Shown: piece by piece, positions 36,601-51,600 of the stretch | Layout of the letters: each line of letters begins with the position of its first letter | How positions within the stretch are numbered: position 1 is the stretch's first letter | Assembly (NCBI GenBank): GCA_035048485.1 | Contig: CM068582.1 | Coordinates: 37,809,596 to 37,873,595 of the forward strand | Origin: Pteria penguin | Taxonomy: Eukaryota; Mollusca; Bivalvia; Pterioida; Pteriidae | Direction: 5' to 3' | Length of the DNA stretch: 64,000 bases | Translations under genes and position numbers: made by a program | The notes under the pieces: generated by a model | The model's input: the letters and a program-made list of their open reading frames with translations, nothing else | The model's database searches: none | What the model was told of the DNA's origin: nothing

Positions 36601-39600
36601 TATAGGAATCACCCTGTCCATCCGTCTGTTTGGTTAAGAAGTTTAACATTTGCAAGTTTCTCAAAATGTACAAGTTGGACATACATTACACTTTAAACCA
36701 GTGATGTATCTTGGGAGGAAATATTGCATGTACATGTATCATTGTATGCTGCAGATTCTGACTGTGACCTACATTTTCGGAATTTTTCCGCTTCAGTGAT
36801 TAGGTTAAGAAGTTTGTGAAAAGCCAGTATGGGACAAAGTACATGTACAGGTGTTGGAACCCTCAAACTTACACAACTGATGTACATGTAGTGATGATGT
36901 ATCATGGGTTGAATAACTGGATGCATACTGCAGATGCTGAATTTGACCTAAATTTTTTGCAAGAGTGTTCAGGATAAAAAGTCGAGCTGAAAGGTCAATA
37001 TTCGACTAAGTGAAAGTGCTACAATCTTCAGACTTGCACATCTGATGTACATCGCATCATGGAATGACTTACTTGTTGCATGCTGTGGATGCTGAATATG
37101 ACCTAAATTTTCGAATTGAGTGATTAAGTTAAGAAGTCTCTGAGAGGTCAATATCAGATAGAATAAAAGTGCTACAACCTTTTAACTTACACAACTGATG
37201 TATAATGCATCACAGGTTGACTTACTTGATGGATGCTGAATGTGACCTCAATTTTCAGCTCAAGTGAACATAGCAAGCTTCTCAAAGTCAGTGATGTACT
37301 TTGGGATGAATTATAGCCATGTAGAAAAAATATTTCTCTTGGCAAGTAAATGTGGTGGTGTTTTTGCCTATCAATTAAAACAGATACCGTACACCATTTC
37401 AAGAACTTTCACAGTGGCTTTGTATTTTATAAAAAATAGTTGTATCCTATCCTTTCACATTCATACTAACACGTACATCAGAGTTCTTCTTTTTTCAGCT
37501 GTCAGTCATTTAGACTGACATTTGCTACAAAGTTGTCAGTCCGGACAGAATGTTATCAGTCTGAAAAAATTGTGATGTTAAAAGAAGTAAAATAATGGTT
37601 ACAGAAGAATAACTCAAATTTACGCTATGTTTACACAAACAAAAGAAATCTGTAATGGGTCTGTTCATTTTAATGCAGGCATGTATATGACAAAATTTTA
37701 GCATGATTTGTTTTATTATAAAAAGAAGTAACACAAACACTCCTTGCCGCAAATTTTCTGCCTCCTGGCCTTTATCAAGCAATAGTTAGAATAGTACAGT
37801 AGATCTATGTAACATCCATCTTTACATGTCTAATATAAACAAGCTTCTCCCGTCTTATTTTTTAAAATTTTTTTCTCCTGTCTTGTTTTATTACAGACTC
37901 ACTTAGTGTAACTACAGTTTTTTGTTCAACAGATTGCTTTTTATTGGGCTGCAGTGTAAGATTTTATCATGTTTACTGCCTGTACTGATAGAAGAAATAC
38001 GGTAGTTTATAGAACTTGAAAGGAACTGTTGTTTTGGACTGAATTTACTGGTACTGGTTTCAGAGCAAACAGTACATGCCATGCCTGTATTTGGATCATG
38101 TTTTAAACAATCCCTAACCTTTTTATACGCCCGTCGAAAGACAGGATCTATTATGGTATGGCGATGTCTGTCCGTCCGTCCGCAATGGAACGCAATAGTA
38201 AACGTCAGCTGTATTTCATGAAAATCATACTGAATGCTTAAATAGTGTAGAGGAAGCCACCTTTTGATTTTGAGCAATTTCCGTTCAGTCGTTCCGGATT
38301 TATAGGACTTGGATTTAATTTTTACTATGAAAAGAATCTATGGAACGCGATAACTTAAATAAACGTCAATTGTTTTCCATGAAACTCATACAGAATGCTT
38401 AGATGATGTAGAGGAAGCCGCCTTGTGATTTTGAATGAATTCCATTTAGTCGTTTCGGAGTTATGGGACTTGAATTTAATTTTTACTATGAAAAGATGCT
38501 ACGGAACACAATAACTTAAGTAAACGTAATTTGTTTTTCATGAAACTCATACAGAATGCTTCGATAATGTAGGGGAAGCCACCTGTTGTTCCGGAGTTAT
38601 GGGACTTGGATTTTATTTTTGCCATAGTAAGATGATATGGAACGCAATAACTTTAGTAAATGTCAGCTTATTTTCATGAAACTAATACAGAATGCTTGAA
38701 CAGAGTAGGGGAAGCGGCGTTTTGATTTTGAGCAAATTCTTTTTTGTCGTTACGAAGTTATGGAACTTGGATATTTACTATGATAAGATTCTATGGAGAT
38801 GCTATGTAACGCGATAACTTAAGTAAACGTCATTTGTTTTTCATGAATCTTATACAGAATGCTTAGATAGTGTAGGGAAAGCCACCTTTTGGATTTCAAT
38901 ATTTCATAAATGTATTACCAAAGAGACCCAAGTTTGGGGGTAATAAAACCATGCGTTCACATTAATTCCGTCCAAAGTAAGCGATGGGTGTATTAAGCCA
39001 CGCTAGGCGTTGCTCTTGTTATATTCTGATTTGAACTTTCGTGCCAGACAATTTTTCTTCGAGTGATTCCTGATTTTTGGCTGGGGAAGTGTTTTAAAAA
39101 TGTGTGAGCTTTCCGTTTTATTAGGCTTTGTCCCTGGACAAATTTAATCCACCCCAAAGCTGTGTTGTCACTGTCAGGGTCACATGTACACCACAGAGAT
39201 TGTGAATTGTCCAATTCTGGCTGCTGAGTATTTTAACACGTACACAAATGCAGGTTGCATGCCGCATTGTGGTTGATTGCAGCTATGCATCGTATAACTA
39301 TTGAACATACATTTAATCGTCTTAAAATCTTGTCTAAATATCGAGATGTAACACAAGCGGTTTTGCTTCAAGGCTGTTTATTTCATGCCATTTCTTTTCA
39401 TTTAAATGCACTGTTAATGATCACAATATTTGTGAGAGTCATCCTAAATTGTTATCTATGTGTATTTCATTTGTATATCTATAAGAAGTATCGCTTTCGA
39501 TGAATAGACTAAACTACAGTTTAGCGACGGTGTGTTTACCAAAGATGTACGCTTATACAAACATCATTAATAAAAGAATTTTTATACAAGATAACGTTTT

Positions 39601-42600
39601 AACTTTCAATCATTTCACATTAAGATGTCTGATAGCTGACCATAGTGATAAATGATTCAAGGTACAAACATCTGTCATCATTTCATTTAATTGCTGCATG
39701 TATGTACATTGAAAAAATATTTAAGCACCATTTACATATTCATAGATAGTAGGGTCACAGTGGATTGCTGTAGTGATTCACTGTTATCGCTGCAGTGATT
39801 TGCTGTGATTTCGCGTCAATGATAGGTCAGTTCATGAGTGAAAATCGCAGTGGTTAGTGGGTAAGATGATATGACAACTGGACAATAATCTTTCTCTGTA
39901 GTGTATAAATGTATACTTTAAACGTCAGTAATTGATCAGGTGTTTATAAAGATCAAACATTTTACAGAGTTTTTCTCTGGATCAGAATTTTGAAATCGCA
40001 ATATGGGACTGAAGAATTTGCTGGACACAAGGACTGGTGCATTACTCAGTCGTATTGGACATTCTTGAATTTAACCAGTTTTGCCAACAGGACTGAAAGA
40101 TTTCAAGAACTCTGGTACTTGTGATACTGAATTATGAAGTTTAAGATATTTTAGAGATATTTCTATCAAACATACTAAAACATTTGAATAGAATATGATA
40201 TAAGGTATTTTGTAATATTCAGTTAAGCAGCCCGAGTGATGATGAACGGGAATGCAGCTGTACCACCATTGCCAATTTAGTAGTTCAGCCATCAGCCATC
40301 TTTACCCTTCTTCAGCACAACATTGTCAAAGTGTTAGCTCCTCTAATCCTAGATCATAGCCTACAGGTTAGAGTGAAGGCACTGGGAGCTCTCAGGTCAG
40401 TCATTTGTTTTTTTTTTTTTGAAATGTTTGCTTATTCTTTTATATGCGGCATGTTCTTATGTAAGCGAATTCAGATTTTAGACATGAGGAATCTTACTTT
40501 TCTTCCTCTTTCCCCAGTTTTAGCTTTCTTCTTTTTTTCATTTACTTTTGTCTTTTCCCTTTGCTTCCCCTCCTTTCTTTCATCTTCTCTAAATGAGTCT
40601 AATTCTTCCTTCCTTTTGCCTCTTCTTTTCTCCACTTTTTCTCTCACGAATCCCATTCACCATCTCCTCTATTCCATCTCAAAGTCTTTCATTTTGCACC
40701 CTTTTTATGCCCTATCTCAGTATGATGTATGCCATTAAGTGGGTACTTTGTCTTGTAACTTTTACTTTGAACATCATTATGTACATCATTTGCTGTGTCT
40801 TTCCAAATAAATGTTCAGAGTTATAAATATTATCTTTATTAACTAGGAATCTGAGTGTAGATGGTGGAGAGGATGTATGTCTTGAGATGGTCCGCAAAGA
40901 TGTCCTTACTCCCTTAGTCGGCTTATTTGAACAGGTAACTGCACTTCCATCATTTCCCTGTAGTTATATAGAGAGACTCTAATGGTAAAGTAGGAGCTAG
41001 ACTAGTGGAGAGATCCTCTAGTGTACTCACCTAAGATTACAATATGGAGGAGTAATTTTCTCAGGTTAATTTCTGTCAGCATTACCAATGATATTAAAAA
41101 AAAGAAAAGCTGAACCAGAAATTATAGTGTCTTTTTCACATTTCATTGTATTATTATTGTATTGTATCATTATTATTATCATCATTATTATTATTACAGT
41201 AAAATCTGAGAAAACGAACTAGCTCTGGACCATCTCTTAAGTTAGGTTTTCTCAGTAGTTTGGGTTTAAAAAACCAAGAATTTCGACACAAATACACAAG
41301 ATTGACCTGTTTAAATGATCAACTGTCATAATCGTTAATCAAATCAGTTTTTTAAAACAATCTTAATTCTTTCCTTGTCCTTTTTGGTGAAGGAGACGGG
41401 TTATTTTCAACTATAGCTCTTTTTTGTGCTGTATCCATACTCATTATACCAACTCTTATAAGTATTCAAAACAAATATCGATCTGTTTTAAATTTTAATC
41501 ACAGTACATGTTTGTGGCATTATTACCCCCGAGTCATTAATGCCTTTACTGTCAATCAATTGATCGGTCAAGTAATATCAAACCAATATCAACCAAATAT
41601 CAACCAAAATTCTCTCCAATTGTCTTTCTTTTAACCTTTTATATTTTGCTAAGTGAAAAAACATATACTTGGCAAAAAATCTTTCACTGCTTAAACTTTG
41701 TAAATACATGTATTCAGTTTTCATGCAAATGAGAATTTCTTCATTTTTTAAGTATGGACAAGGTTGGAGCCCAGAAAAAATGCCAGGAAAAAGATTTGCC
41801 AATATAAAATCTGAGATTTTTACTGAGGCCGTACATCTGCTATGGAATCTTTGGTATGTTTATTAAGATATGTATATTGTATTGAAGTTTGCCTATCAGT
41901 CAAGTAGGGTGAAACATTTATAATATACATTGGATATATTGTGGTAGGTCTACTATGAATATTTCACCTTTTTAGTAATTTGTTTGCACTAGTTTTGTTA
42001 GCTTGCCAGGGCGAATGTCTGGAGAGTTATTTTCATAACCCAGGTGTCATCGTTATTGGTTTTGTAGCTATCGTCCTCATCTGGAGACAAAAACCTTAAC
42101 CTGGATCATAGCTATAGAACCATTAGAGACAGGGCTTTAATATTTTCATTACATATCACATTTTTTTTTTATTTTTGACCTAGACCATGGACATTGACCT
42201 ACTTACAAAAAACTTTTGCTATTTAAATTCAGTTGCCTTTGGCAAGCTCTGTTGTCCTCTGACATCTCGTTTGTTTTGGTTTTTGTTGTCAAATGTTGTA
42301 GTACAAGTACTTGAGTCACAAATTCTGGTTTTGCATTTTAATGAGCATTTGTGCTGGTTATTGTCATTTCTGAACCAATATTTGATTTGAACACAAGAAA
42401 TTTGAGAAGAATGTGTTGTGAGGTTTTTATAGTGTACATGTTTTATGAACTATGTCACAGCTAAAATATTGTGAAAAATCAAGTTCCAGTTAAGTCTTTT
42501 CTTGTTAATTTCAAACAAGAGCATTGAAATATTGGTTTGATGTAAAACTATGTACACATATAGAATACAGAAATACTTTTTCCTCCTCAGATTTGTAGTG

Positions 42601-45600
42601 TTTTCTATTTACAGTGAAAGCAGTGAGGAGGCCATGAATGTATTTAACAAGGAATGTCTTATAGACAAGCTGTGGCCTTGCTTACAGCATGCCATATATG
42701 GATTTAGTGTATCCACAACTGTTGGTATGTTAGTGTATCAAGTATAGAGATAAAAGTATATAAAATGTAGAAATATACTTGCATTGCATAAAGCTACATG
42801 CACAGTTTGTTAATATGCGTATACATGTGATTTTTCCAAGTTGGAGTACAGTACTACTGATTAATGCTTGATGTACTATATTCCTCTGATAATATCTATA
42901 AAACATGGAGTTATAAATTACGTTTATAATAATTATATAATATATTGAATTAGACAGTCTTATTTGTGTATCTGAACTAAATGGTGTCATACCTTGGTTC
43001 ACAGGACACTGTTTGAGTAGCTGAATGAAAAAATAACTATTAAAGTGTTGTGTGATTCCCATGTAAGGTGGATGGAAAGCATAGCAACATTTAGGGATAA
43101 GTTTGTTCATGTCTGTACATCTGATGGTTTGTCTGTCTGTCAGACCTTTTATATAATTACCCTCTCAAGTAACACATGTTCTTTAGTTCTAATTAAAAAA
43201 AACCCTTTCTGTTTGATGTTAAAGATAAGTATGCTATAAGATTGAATATTCTAAGTAATCATTTTATCAAGAATTAGATTATACATATGATTGCTTTCAT
43301 ATAATTGTGTTATACTGTATTAGATAAACCATTTTATTTGTTTCAGCACAATGTCTTCACACAGTGACTGAAGATAACCCTCAAGCTTCAAAGATTTATG
43401 AAAATCCAGAACTGATTGGTCTATTGCAATCCTTACTCATCCAATCACCAGATTCTTCTGATATGGTACTGCTGAGAACATTGGCCTCTGGTGAATAGAA
43501 TTATATTTTGCTGTCCTTTTATAAAAGTACATGAGTGTGTTGTGTTGATGAAGACATTTCATCTTTGTATTTTGACTTCAAGACATGAAATATTAGAGCA
43601 CTCCAAATTTCGGCTTCCTTCATTTGACTTTTCTTTCACATTATAGATTTGCCAATATTTCATTTTGTTTTAAAGGTCCTTTTTTATTCTTTCAAATATA
43701 GAATCATAATTGTGAAGGAGTATCAGTTTTTAAAAGTATTCAGATCTTTAACCAAATATGTTAAACATAAATTTGATCATTGATATATATAGATTCATAT
43801 TTGAATGGAATATTTATAAATGCACTCTTAACTTTGGTACTTTACATTTAGGTTCATTCTTTAGTGAGTTTTAGAAGTAAATGATTTTGTCTGCTATACT
43901 ACTTATTATTTTATTTGATTGCAGGTATAATGCTGAACATATGTAGTGGACATTTTGCATCAACACCAAGCAATGTAGCCTCTACTGTATTGTCAGCTGT
44001 GTCTGATGTTCTGACCTTAGATGCCTCAGCTATGTTACATGCTGCAGTAACCATGGAAGCCAGCAAAGTATGAGTAGACAGATTTAGTGCATTTCACTTT
44101 TGATATGTTCCTCTGTAAAAAGCATTTAATGCATGTTCTAACATTTGCATATTATGTGCATTTATCTCTAATTTCTAGTATTAAAATCAAGGCTATTTTT
44201 GACCCATTAAAGTCTTCTTGTGAAAGATAGGATTCTTGTGATTCCAAAGTTCAACAAAAGAATCTGCTTTATGGATTAGATATAGATCTGGTGTCAGTAA
44301 GTTATAACAATGAAGCATTGTGGCTTACATTTGGACCACTATTGTCCAAAAAGTTAAAGATACTGAAAATGATTTAAAACTTAAATTATGTAAATAAAAT
44401 TCAAGTGGTGTTTGGCTTTTATACAGAATTCTTGCTTCTTGTTTCAAAAGATTGATTGATTACTGTTGTGTGTCATTCCATGATTATTTCACATATACCT
44501 ATCGTGACATGTGGACCTTGGTTTACACAGTCTCATCCAAAAGACAGGACAAAGGCGTGCTGATGTGTGAAGTCAAACATGTGACCTCTCGATCACGAGC
44601 CAAGCACATCATCCCCTGAGCTACACCAGATCTCGTGACAAAAACATTTCATGTATTTACTATTAAGATTTAGTTTTAGTATCTGATTATAAACTCCATG
44701 CTTGATGTGGTTGTTGTTTGAAGTGTTCTGTTTACTGCATGACAGATTACAGTAAATGGTGAGGTGAATTCACACAGATCTATTCTGGAAGGAAAGACAG
44801 AGGTATGATATATTCTTGAGCTATATCAAATATTTGTGGATGGCACCACTTCTTGGTTCCAATCTGTTACTTTGTGATATATTGATGATATTCATCTGTC
44901 TGTCTCTTTATCTGTTTGTAGCGTTAAAAATCCAGATTTACTTTTCTTTTGCTAATTAATGAAAATACATACATCAACTTAAATTTGCGTATAGACAAAT
45001 AATAAATCTGTTATATACGACAGAAAGTTCACTGACCTTGATTTCTGGTATACTTATTAGGAATGCAAACTTACTTTGCATTCAGCTTTGTTTCCTTCTA
45101 CCAATGAAGATTCCTCAGACTTGGTATGTATATAAAATTGATGAGGATTTTGACTGAGATACAAAATTTGATGGTTTTTGTCAGTTTTTATTGTGCATCA
45201 GTGAACAAAGACTAATCTAGCATTCGAACTTTTTTAAGAGACTAATATATCACTTAACAGTCTGATTTATTTATCTACGTAACTATTGTAAAAAAAATTA
45301 TACATTTAATTACAATTTTCTTGATAGATAATATACTGATTCAAATTTATTTGCAGGATATGTATATATATTTTAGTTTATTAATTTATTTTTTTTTTTT
45401 TCGCCAGCAGGATCCTGTTAATGTGAAAACCCAGGAAGTGAAAACAATTTTGTCAGCTCAGCAAGTAGCTCTAGAGATTATGACAAATCTATGTTGTTCT
45501 GGAGGTAAGTTTCAGAAAACTGTCACTTAGTCTTGATGTTCATGATATAAGTTTCCACAGATTTATTATTGTTCATATCTATGCCAGGGTTGTTTTACAT

Positions 45601-48600
45601 ATTGTGGCAGTAAGTTCTAGAGAAGGAGTCAACTAATAGGAAATCCCTGGCCATTGATGCAGATTTGAACCCAGACTTGATGTCTGTGAATTTCAGTTGA
45701 GCATGGCTTGGCACTTTCATTCATCTACATGTAACTAGCCATTGGATACACCTGATTTGAAATAAACAAAATTGACACAAATGAGGTTCTAGTGAATTTC
45801 TGATCACAAGCTGAACTAAGTAACCTTTTGACCTCCTAAGACAACAAATACAGTGGATTTCAGGTGTTTTGGAGTAAGTAAACAAAATCATCTCATAAAA
45901 CACTGAAAGAATTCAGGTGTTAATCTACCAGTACTAGTTTGCAGGGTTTTACATAATCACTGTTTTGTCTAATTTCAAAATTTACACCATGATTAGACCT
46001 GCTGAGTTTTGTTGTAAAAACCAGAAAACTCTTGAAATGTACTGTAAGAGTTTTTTTTTTTGCTGGTCTTTGTACTAAGATTTAAACATACTTTGAATGT
46101 AATGTGTTTGTTGCAATAAGGCTTTTTTCCCAATCTGTTTGTCTCTTCAAAACTTTGACATTAGTTGTAATTCATGAACAGTGAAAGATATGACTCTCAT
46201 TGATATATGTGGTGGCAAGAGCTTTCTAGTGATAATAAAATGTGAAAGGAATTACTGAAATTTAAAAAAAGGTTTTGATAAATTGAACAGGAGTATACTA
46301 TATAATCTGTCTATATGATACAATACATATAATATTTATACATTTTATATGATACAATACATATAACATTTATACATTTTATATGATACAATACATATAA
46401 TATTTATACATTTTATATGATACAATACATATAATATTTATACATTTAATATGATACAATACATATAATATTTATACATTTTATAAAATACTGTATAGTA
46501 AGTACATGTACCAACATAAAATGTATGACTTAGTAATATTCATGACCTGGTATTTTAAAGATAACTAATTAGTATTGATGCATCTTGCATCATTGTTTCA
46601 CAAACACAAAGTCATCTTGTTGTATCAACTGAAAGGCAGAGTAGCAGTTAAAACTCACTTGCTGAGTCAATTTTCTTGCTATTTTTCTTTGTCAGATAGA
46701 GTATGGAGAAATTTGTGTATACCATTATTTAGAAAATAATTCCAACATTATCAATCAAGTGTTCATGAAATGTTTTCTACTTCAGATGAGGAGTGGGAGG
46801 ACATGGACAGTAGTGAATCTAGCTGTGATGAAGTGGTAGATGATGTATCTATGGATACTGACAATACAACTGAGGATCAGAGTACGATGGTAAGAAGTGA
46901 CAAATGAGGATCAGAGTATGATGGTAAGAAGTAACAACTGAGGATCAGAGTACGATGGTAAGAAGTAACAACTGAGGATCAGAGTACGATGGTAAGAACT
47001 GACAACTGAGGATCAGAGTACGATGGTAAGAAGTGACAAATGAGGATCAGAGTCTGATGGTAAGAAGTGACAACTGAGGATCAGAGTACGATGGTAAGAA
47101 CTGACAAATGAGGATCAGAGTCTGATGGTAAGAAGTGACAACTGAGGATCAGAGTACGATGGTAAGAACTGACAAATGAGGATCAGAGTATGATGGTAAG
47201 AAGTGACAAATGAGGATCAGAGTATGATGGTAAGAAGTAACAAATGAGGATCAGAGTATGATGGTAAGAAGTAACAAATGAGGATCAGAGTATGATGGTA
47301 AGAAGTAACAAATCAGGATCAAAGTATGATGGTAAGAAGTAACAAATGAGGATCAGAGTATGAAAGTAAGAAGCGACAAATGAGGATCAGAGTATGATGG
47401 TAAGAAGTAACAAATGAGGATCAGAGTACGATGGTAAAAATTAACAACTGAGGATCAGAGTATGATGGTAAGAAGTAACAACTGAGGATCAGAGTATGAT
47501 AGTAAGAAGTAACAACTGAGGATCAGAGTATGATGGTAAGAAGTAACAACTGAGGATCAGAGTATGATGGTAAGAAGTAACAACTGAGGATCAGAGTATG
47601 ATCGTAAGAAGTAACAAATGAGGATCAGAGTCTGATGGTAAGAAGTGACAACTGAGGATCAGAGTACGATGGTAAGAACTGACAAATGAGGATCAGAGTA
47701 TGATGGTAAGAAGTAACAAATGAGGATCAGAGTATGATGGTAAGAAGTAACAACTGAGGATCAGAGTATGATGGTAAGAAGTAACAAATGAGGATCAGAG
47801 TATGATGGTAAGAAGTGACAACTGAGGATCAGAGTATGATAGTAAGAAGTGACAATTGAGGATCAGAGTATGATGGTTAGAAGTGACAACTGACAGAGTA
47901 TAATGGTAAGAAGTGACAACTGACTGAGTATGATGGTAAGAATTGACACATGAGGATCAGAGTATGATGGTAAGAAATGATAAATGAGGATCAGAGTATG
48001 ATGGTAAGAAGTGACACATGGGGATCAAAGTATTATGGTAAGAAGTGACAAATGAAGATCAAAGTATGATAGTAAGAAGTAACAAATGAGGATCAGAGTA
48101 TGATAGTAAGAAGTGACAAATGAGGATCAGAGTATGATGGTAAGAAGTCTTAAATGAGGATCAGAGTATGATGGTTAGAAGTGACAGCTAACAGAGTATG
48201 ATGGTAAGAAGTGACCATGAGGATCAGAGTGTGATGGTAAGAAATGATAAATGAGGATCAAAGTATGGTGGTAAGAAATGACAAATGAAGATCAAAGTAT
48301 GATGGTTAGTAGAGACAACTGAAAATTAGAGTATGGTGGTATGGTAAGAAGTGACAAATGAGGATCAGAGTCTGATAGTAAGCAGTGACAAATGAGGATT
48401 AAAGTATGATGGTAAGAAGTAACAAATGAGGATCAGAGTATGATGGTAAGAAGTGACACATGAAAATCAGAGCATGATGGTAAGAAGTGTCAAATGTTAA
48501 TAAAACATATTATAACTGTGGATACTGTCACCAAAGAGGATCAGAGTTTGACGGTAAGAAGTGACAAATGTTTAGGACACATGTTATAACTGTGGATATT

Positions 48601-51600
48601 GTCAACACAAATGAGAATCAGGGTATGATAGTAAGAAGTGCCAAGTGTTTAGGCACAGATGCCCATTGCAAAACCTTTGGTCAGATGCCCTCACACTGGG
48701 ACAGTACATGTATTCCTGCCTCGACAGTTCTGATTGAAGGTGTACATTATATTCTATTGATACATTCATTCTCAATAATATGTTACATTCATTCTTATTG
48801 ATATGTTATTATCATTGTTATCACATGGTGTATGTACAATTCTTACAATTCTGAAGTTTCCAATCTTTCAATTGCAGTCTCCTCTTGTTATGTCAGTAGA
48901 AATGCAGGAGGCGATAAAACAGCAGGGAATATTTGAAAAGGTACATATTCGATCTTGACTAGTATGTACATGAATAGTTATGTTCACCAGCCTTCAGTGA
49001 TTTTTAAGGGTTTTGAAGATGTCTTTGTCTAATTGTGTGTGCAACAGGCAGGGTGAAAAATTGTGGACGAACTCTGGAATTGAACCAAGAACCTTTTGCT
49101 TTTAAGGCAGACCCTTCTGCTTCAGGGTAGATACTCTTACCATTGAACTATTCGGGATAATACCCGGGCAACACCACACTTCTTCCTGCCAGAGGTTTCC
49201 AAATACTTGAAACCAAGAGAGAAATCAACCCTTGTTAAGCTTCACATGAAAGTCATTCTCACAGCACCAAATCTGTAACAGGCAGGGTAAAAAATTGTGA
49301 ACAGACCCAAGAAAATAACCCAGAACTTAACACTTTCAGGACAAATGCCCCACCTTCACCATTGAGCTGTCTGGGCCAATACCTGGTATCTGTCGCATGT
49401 GTCTGATTTTTTTTTCATTTGAGCTTGCCTATTTCATTTAATCTATATGCTTGCTTTGATCTGGTTGGTACTTCTCAAAATTGTTATGCACAAGAGTGTG
49501 CCAATGTACATAAGAATTAAATTGTGTATGATTACTGTAATGATCTGTGTATAATTTTTCAAAATGTCTGGAAACTGAAACTGAAAGTTTTTTTTCTAAG
49601 GATTTGTACATGATGTCAATGCGAATTTGGCTGTTAAAATTTCATTATGTACTTAAATCACACCATGAAATGGATGCATGGTCCTTTGTTCTCATATGTC
49701 TGATAATTCAAACAATCCATTATTGATGTATTTATTAAACTTTTAAAATACTTAATCATAAGTTACACTGACTTTGGGTTTGATGTTTAATAAGAGGGTC
49801 ATAAAATTACAGGCAATCAGCCCATTGTATACCTTTCACCTATAGAGTTAGATACCTGCTGGGATGGGTATAGATTTCACCTTCCAAGAATACTTGGTCA
49901 GCTAACCGCTAAGCATTGTACATACACACATCTGCCAGTTAGAAAGTGTTTACTCAGCAAATAACAAGAACATCAAGTTAAATAAGAAAGTAACTGGTGT
50001 CACATGACTATGGCACTAACAACAATGTACCACAGTGGACATTCATGGACCCCTGAAATTCAGAGATGAGACCAGGTGCCGGGGAGGAGTGATCGTCTCC
50101 TGTTTGGCTAGCCACACCCGCTGTGAATGCCCTGACATACAGACAAAACAAATATAATTCAGCACTGTATATATACATGAATGTGAACAAATATTGTGTA
50201 GAAAGTGTCACAGCCACATGACATCAGGAAAAAGGGTATAATAACACTGAAGTCAAACCCTCCGCGGGGAACTTTTTTACGAGCTCCACACTGCAAAGGG
50301 AACAAGTGTGATGTTCATGTGAAATACGAAAGTAACTGGTGTCACATGACTATAATAATCATGAAGGTATATTGCATAGATCCATACATGTATATGCCAT
50401 ACAACCCGACCATATACTAAAAGTAAATTGATCTTCAAAATTGTGTCCTGGCGGGACACCACTTTTCTTGTAAATTTTGTTTCGTCCGAGAATCCATGAA
50501 TGTCACAATTTTGTCTATACAAAGTCTCATTATGAGTGAGATTTAGGTTACATGTGATCGTCACATGATCAACACGTGTAACAAGCAGCTGGTTAAGGAC
50601 TGTATATACCCGAGTGTGTATCTTGATTGTGATTACTGTTCATTACTTTACAATGAAGTGATGAGAAAGGTCCAGAAAGTCATCTTGTAACAGCAAAAAA
50701 GCTTGTAATCTATGAAGTAAAAATGTAAACTGTATTTTGTATTTATTTAACACATGGAATACGTTCCAAAAATTGTCCCAGAAAGTGTCCTGGAAGTCAG
50801 TGAAATATGTCCCAGAAAGTTACCAACCTATGGTGACCATATAATTAAAATAATGAGTACTGGTACACTTAATCGATTAATTGATATATCCTAATGGACA
50901 AAATCCCAGTTTGTATTAATAATTGCTGTGTGAAAAATGCCAAGTGTTAGATAAATCACAGGAGTGTGTATTACACAAATGTGCATTTAACACAGGTAAA
51001 TACTGTATATTTGTTTTGTTTTTATTTTATATATATATATATATATATTACATATGCATTGAAATTCAACTTGTCATGATGTTTTAGGTGCTATTAAAAG
51101 TCAAATTTGATGATGTGTACAAGAATTGTGAGACATTGAAGAATATTCATCTATGCAAAAGGTAGGGGTTTTACTTGTAATAAGAAAGTCAAAACACATA
51201 CAGATCATGTAGAAGTATTCTCGTTTTTATTAGCTCTACTGGTCTCGACCAGTCGAGCTCATGCGATGGTCCTTCGTCCGTTGTCCAGCCGTCCGGACGT
51301 CCATCCGTAAACAATTTTTTGTTCCCTCTTCTCCTCTGAAGGTATATACCCCAGAGACCTTATTATGGGTTCTTCTTGTTGGGTAGGTGGTCTAGTTGTG
51401 CATGTGCAATTTTGGTCCAGTTCTGACCCCTTGGGGGCCCACAAAAGGGCGTGGTCCCAAAATCTTGTTCCCTCTTCTTCTCTGATTGTATATATCCCAG
51501 AGACCTAATTATGGTCTCATCATGTTTTGTAGCTGGTCTAGTTGTGCATGTGCAATTTTGGTCCCGTCCGGACCCCCTGGGGCCCCTACAAAAGTGGCGT

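Noticed and set aside
39255..39503. Possible DDE transposase C-terminal fragment (RITIEHTFNRLKILSKYRD)
   Set aside because: Only a short, faint resemblance and no neighbouring motifs.
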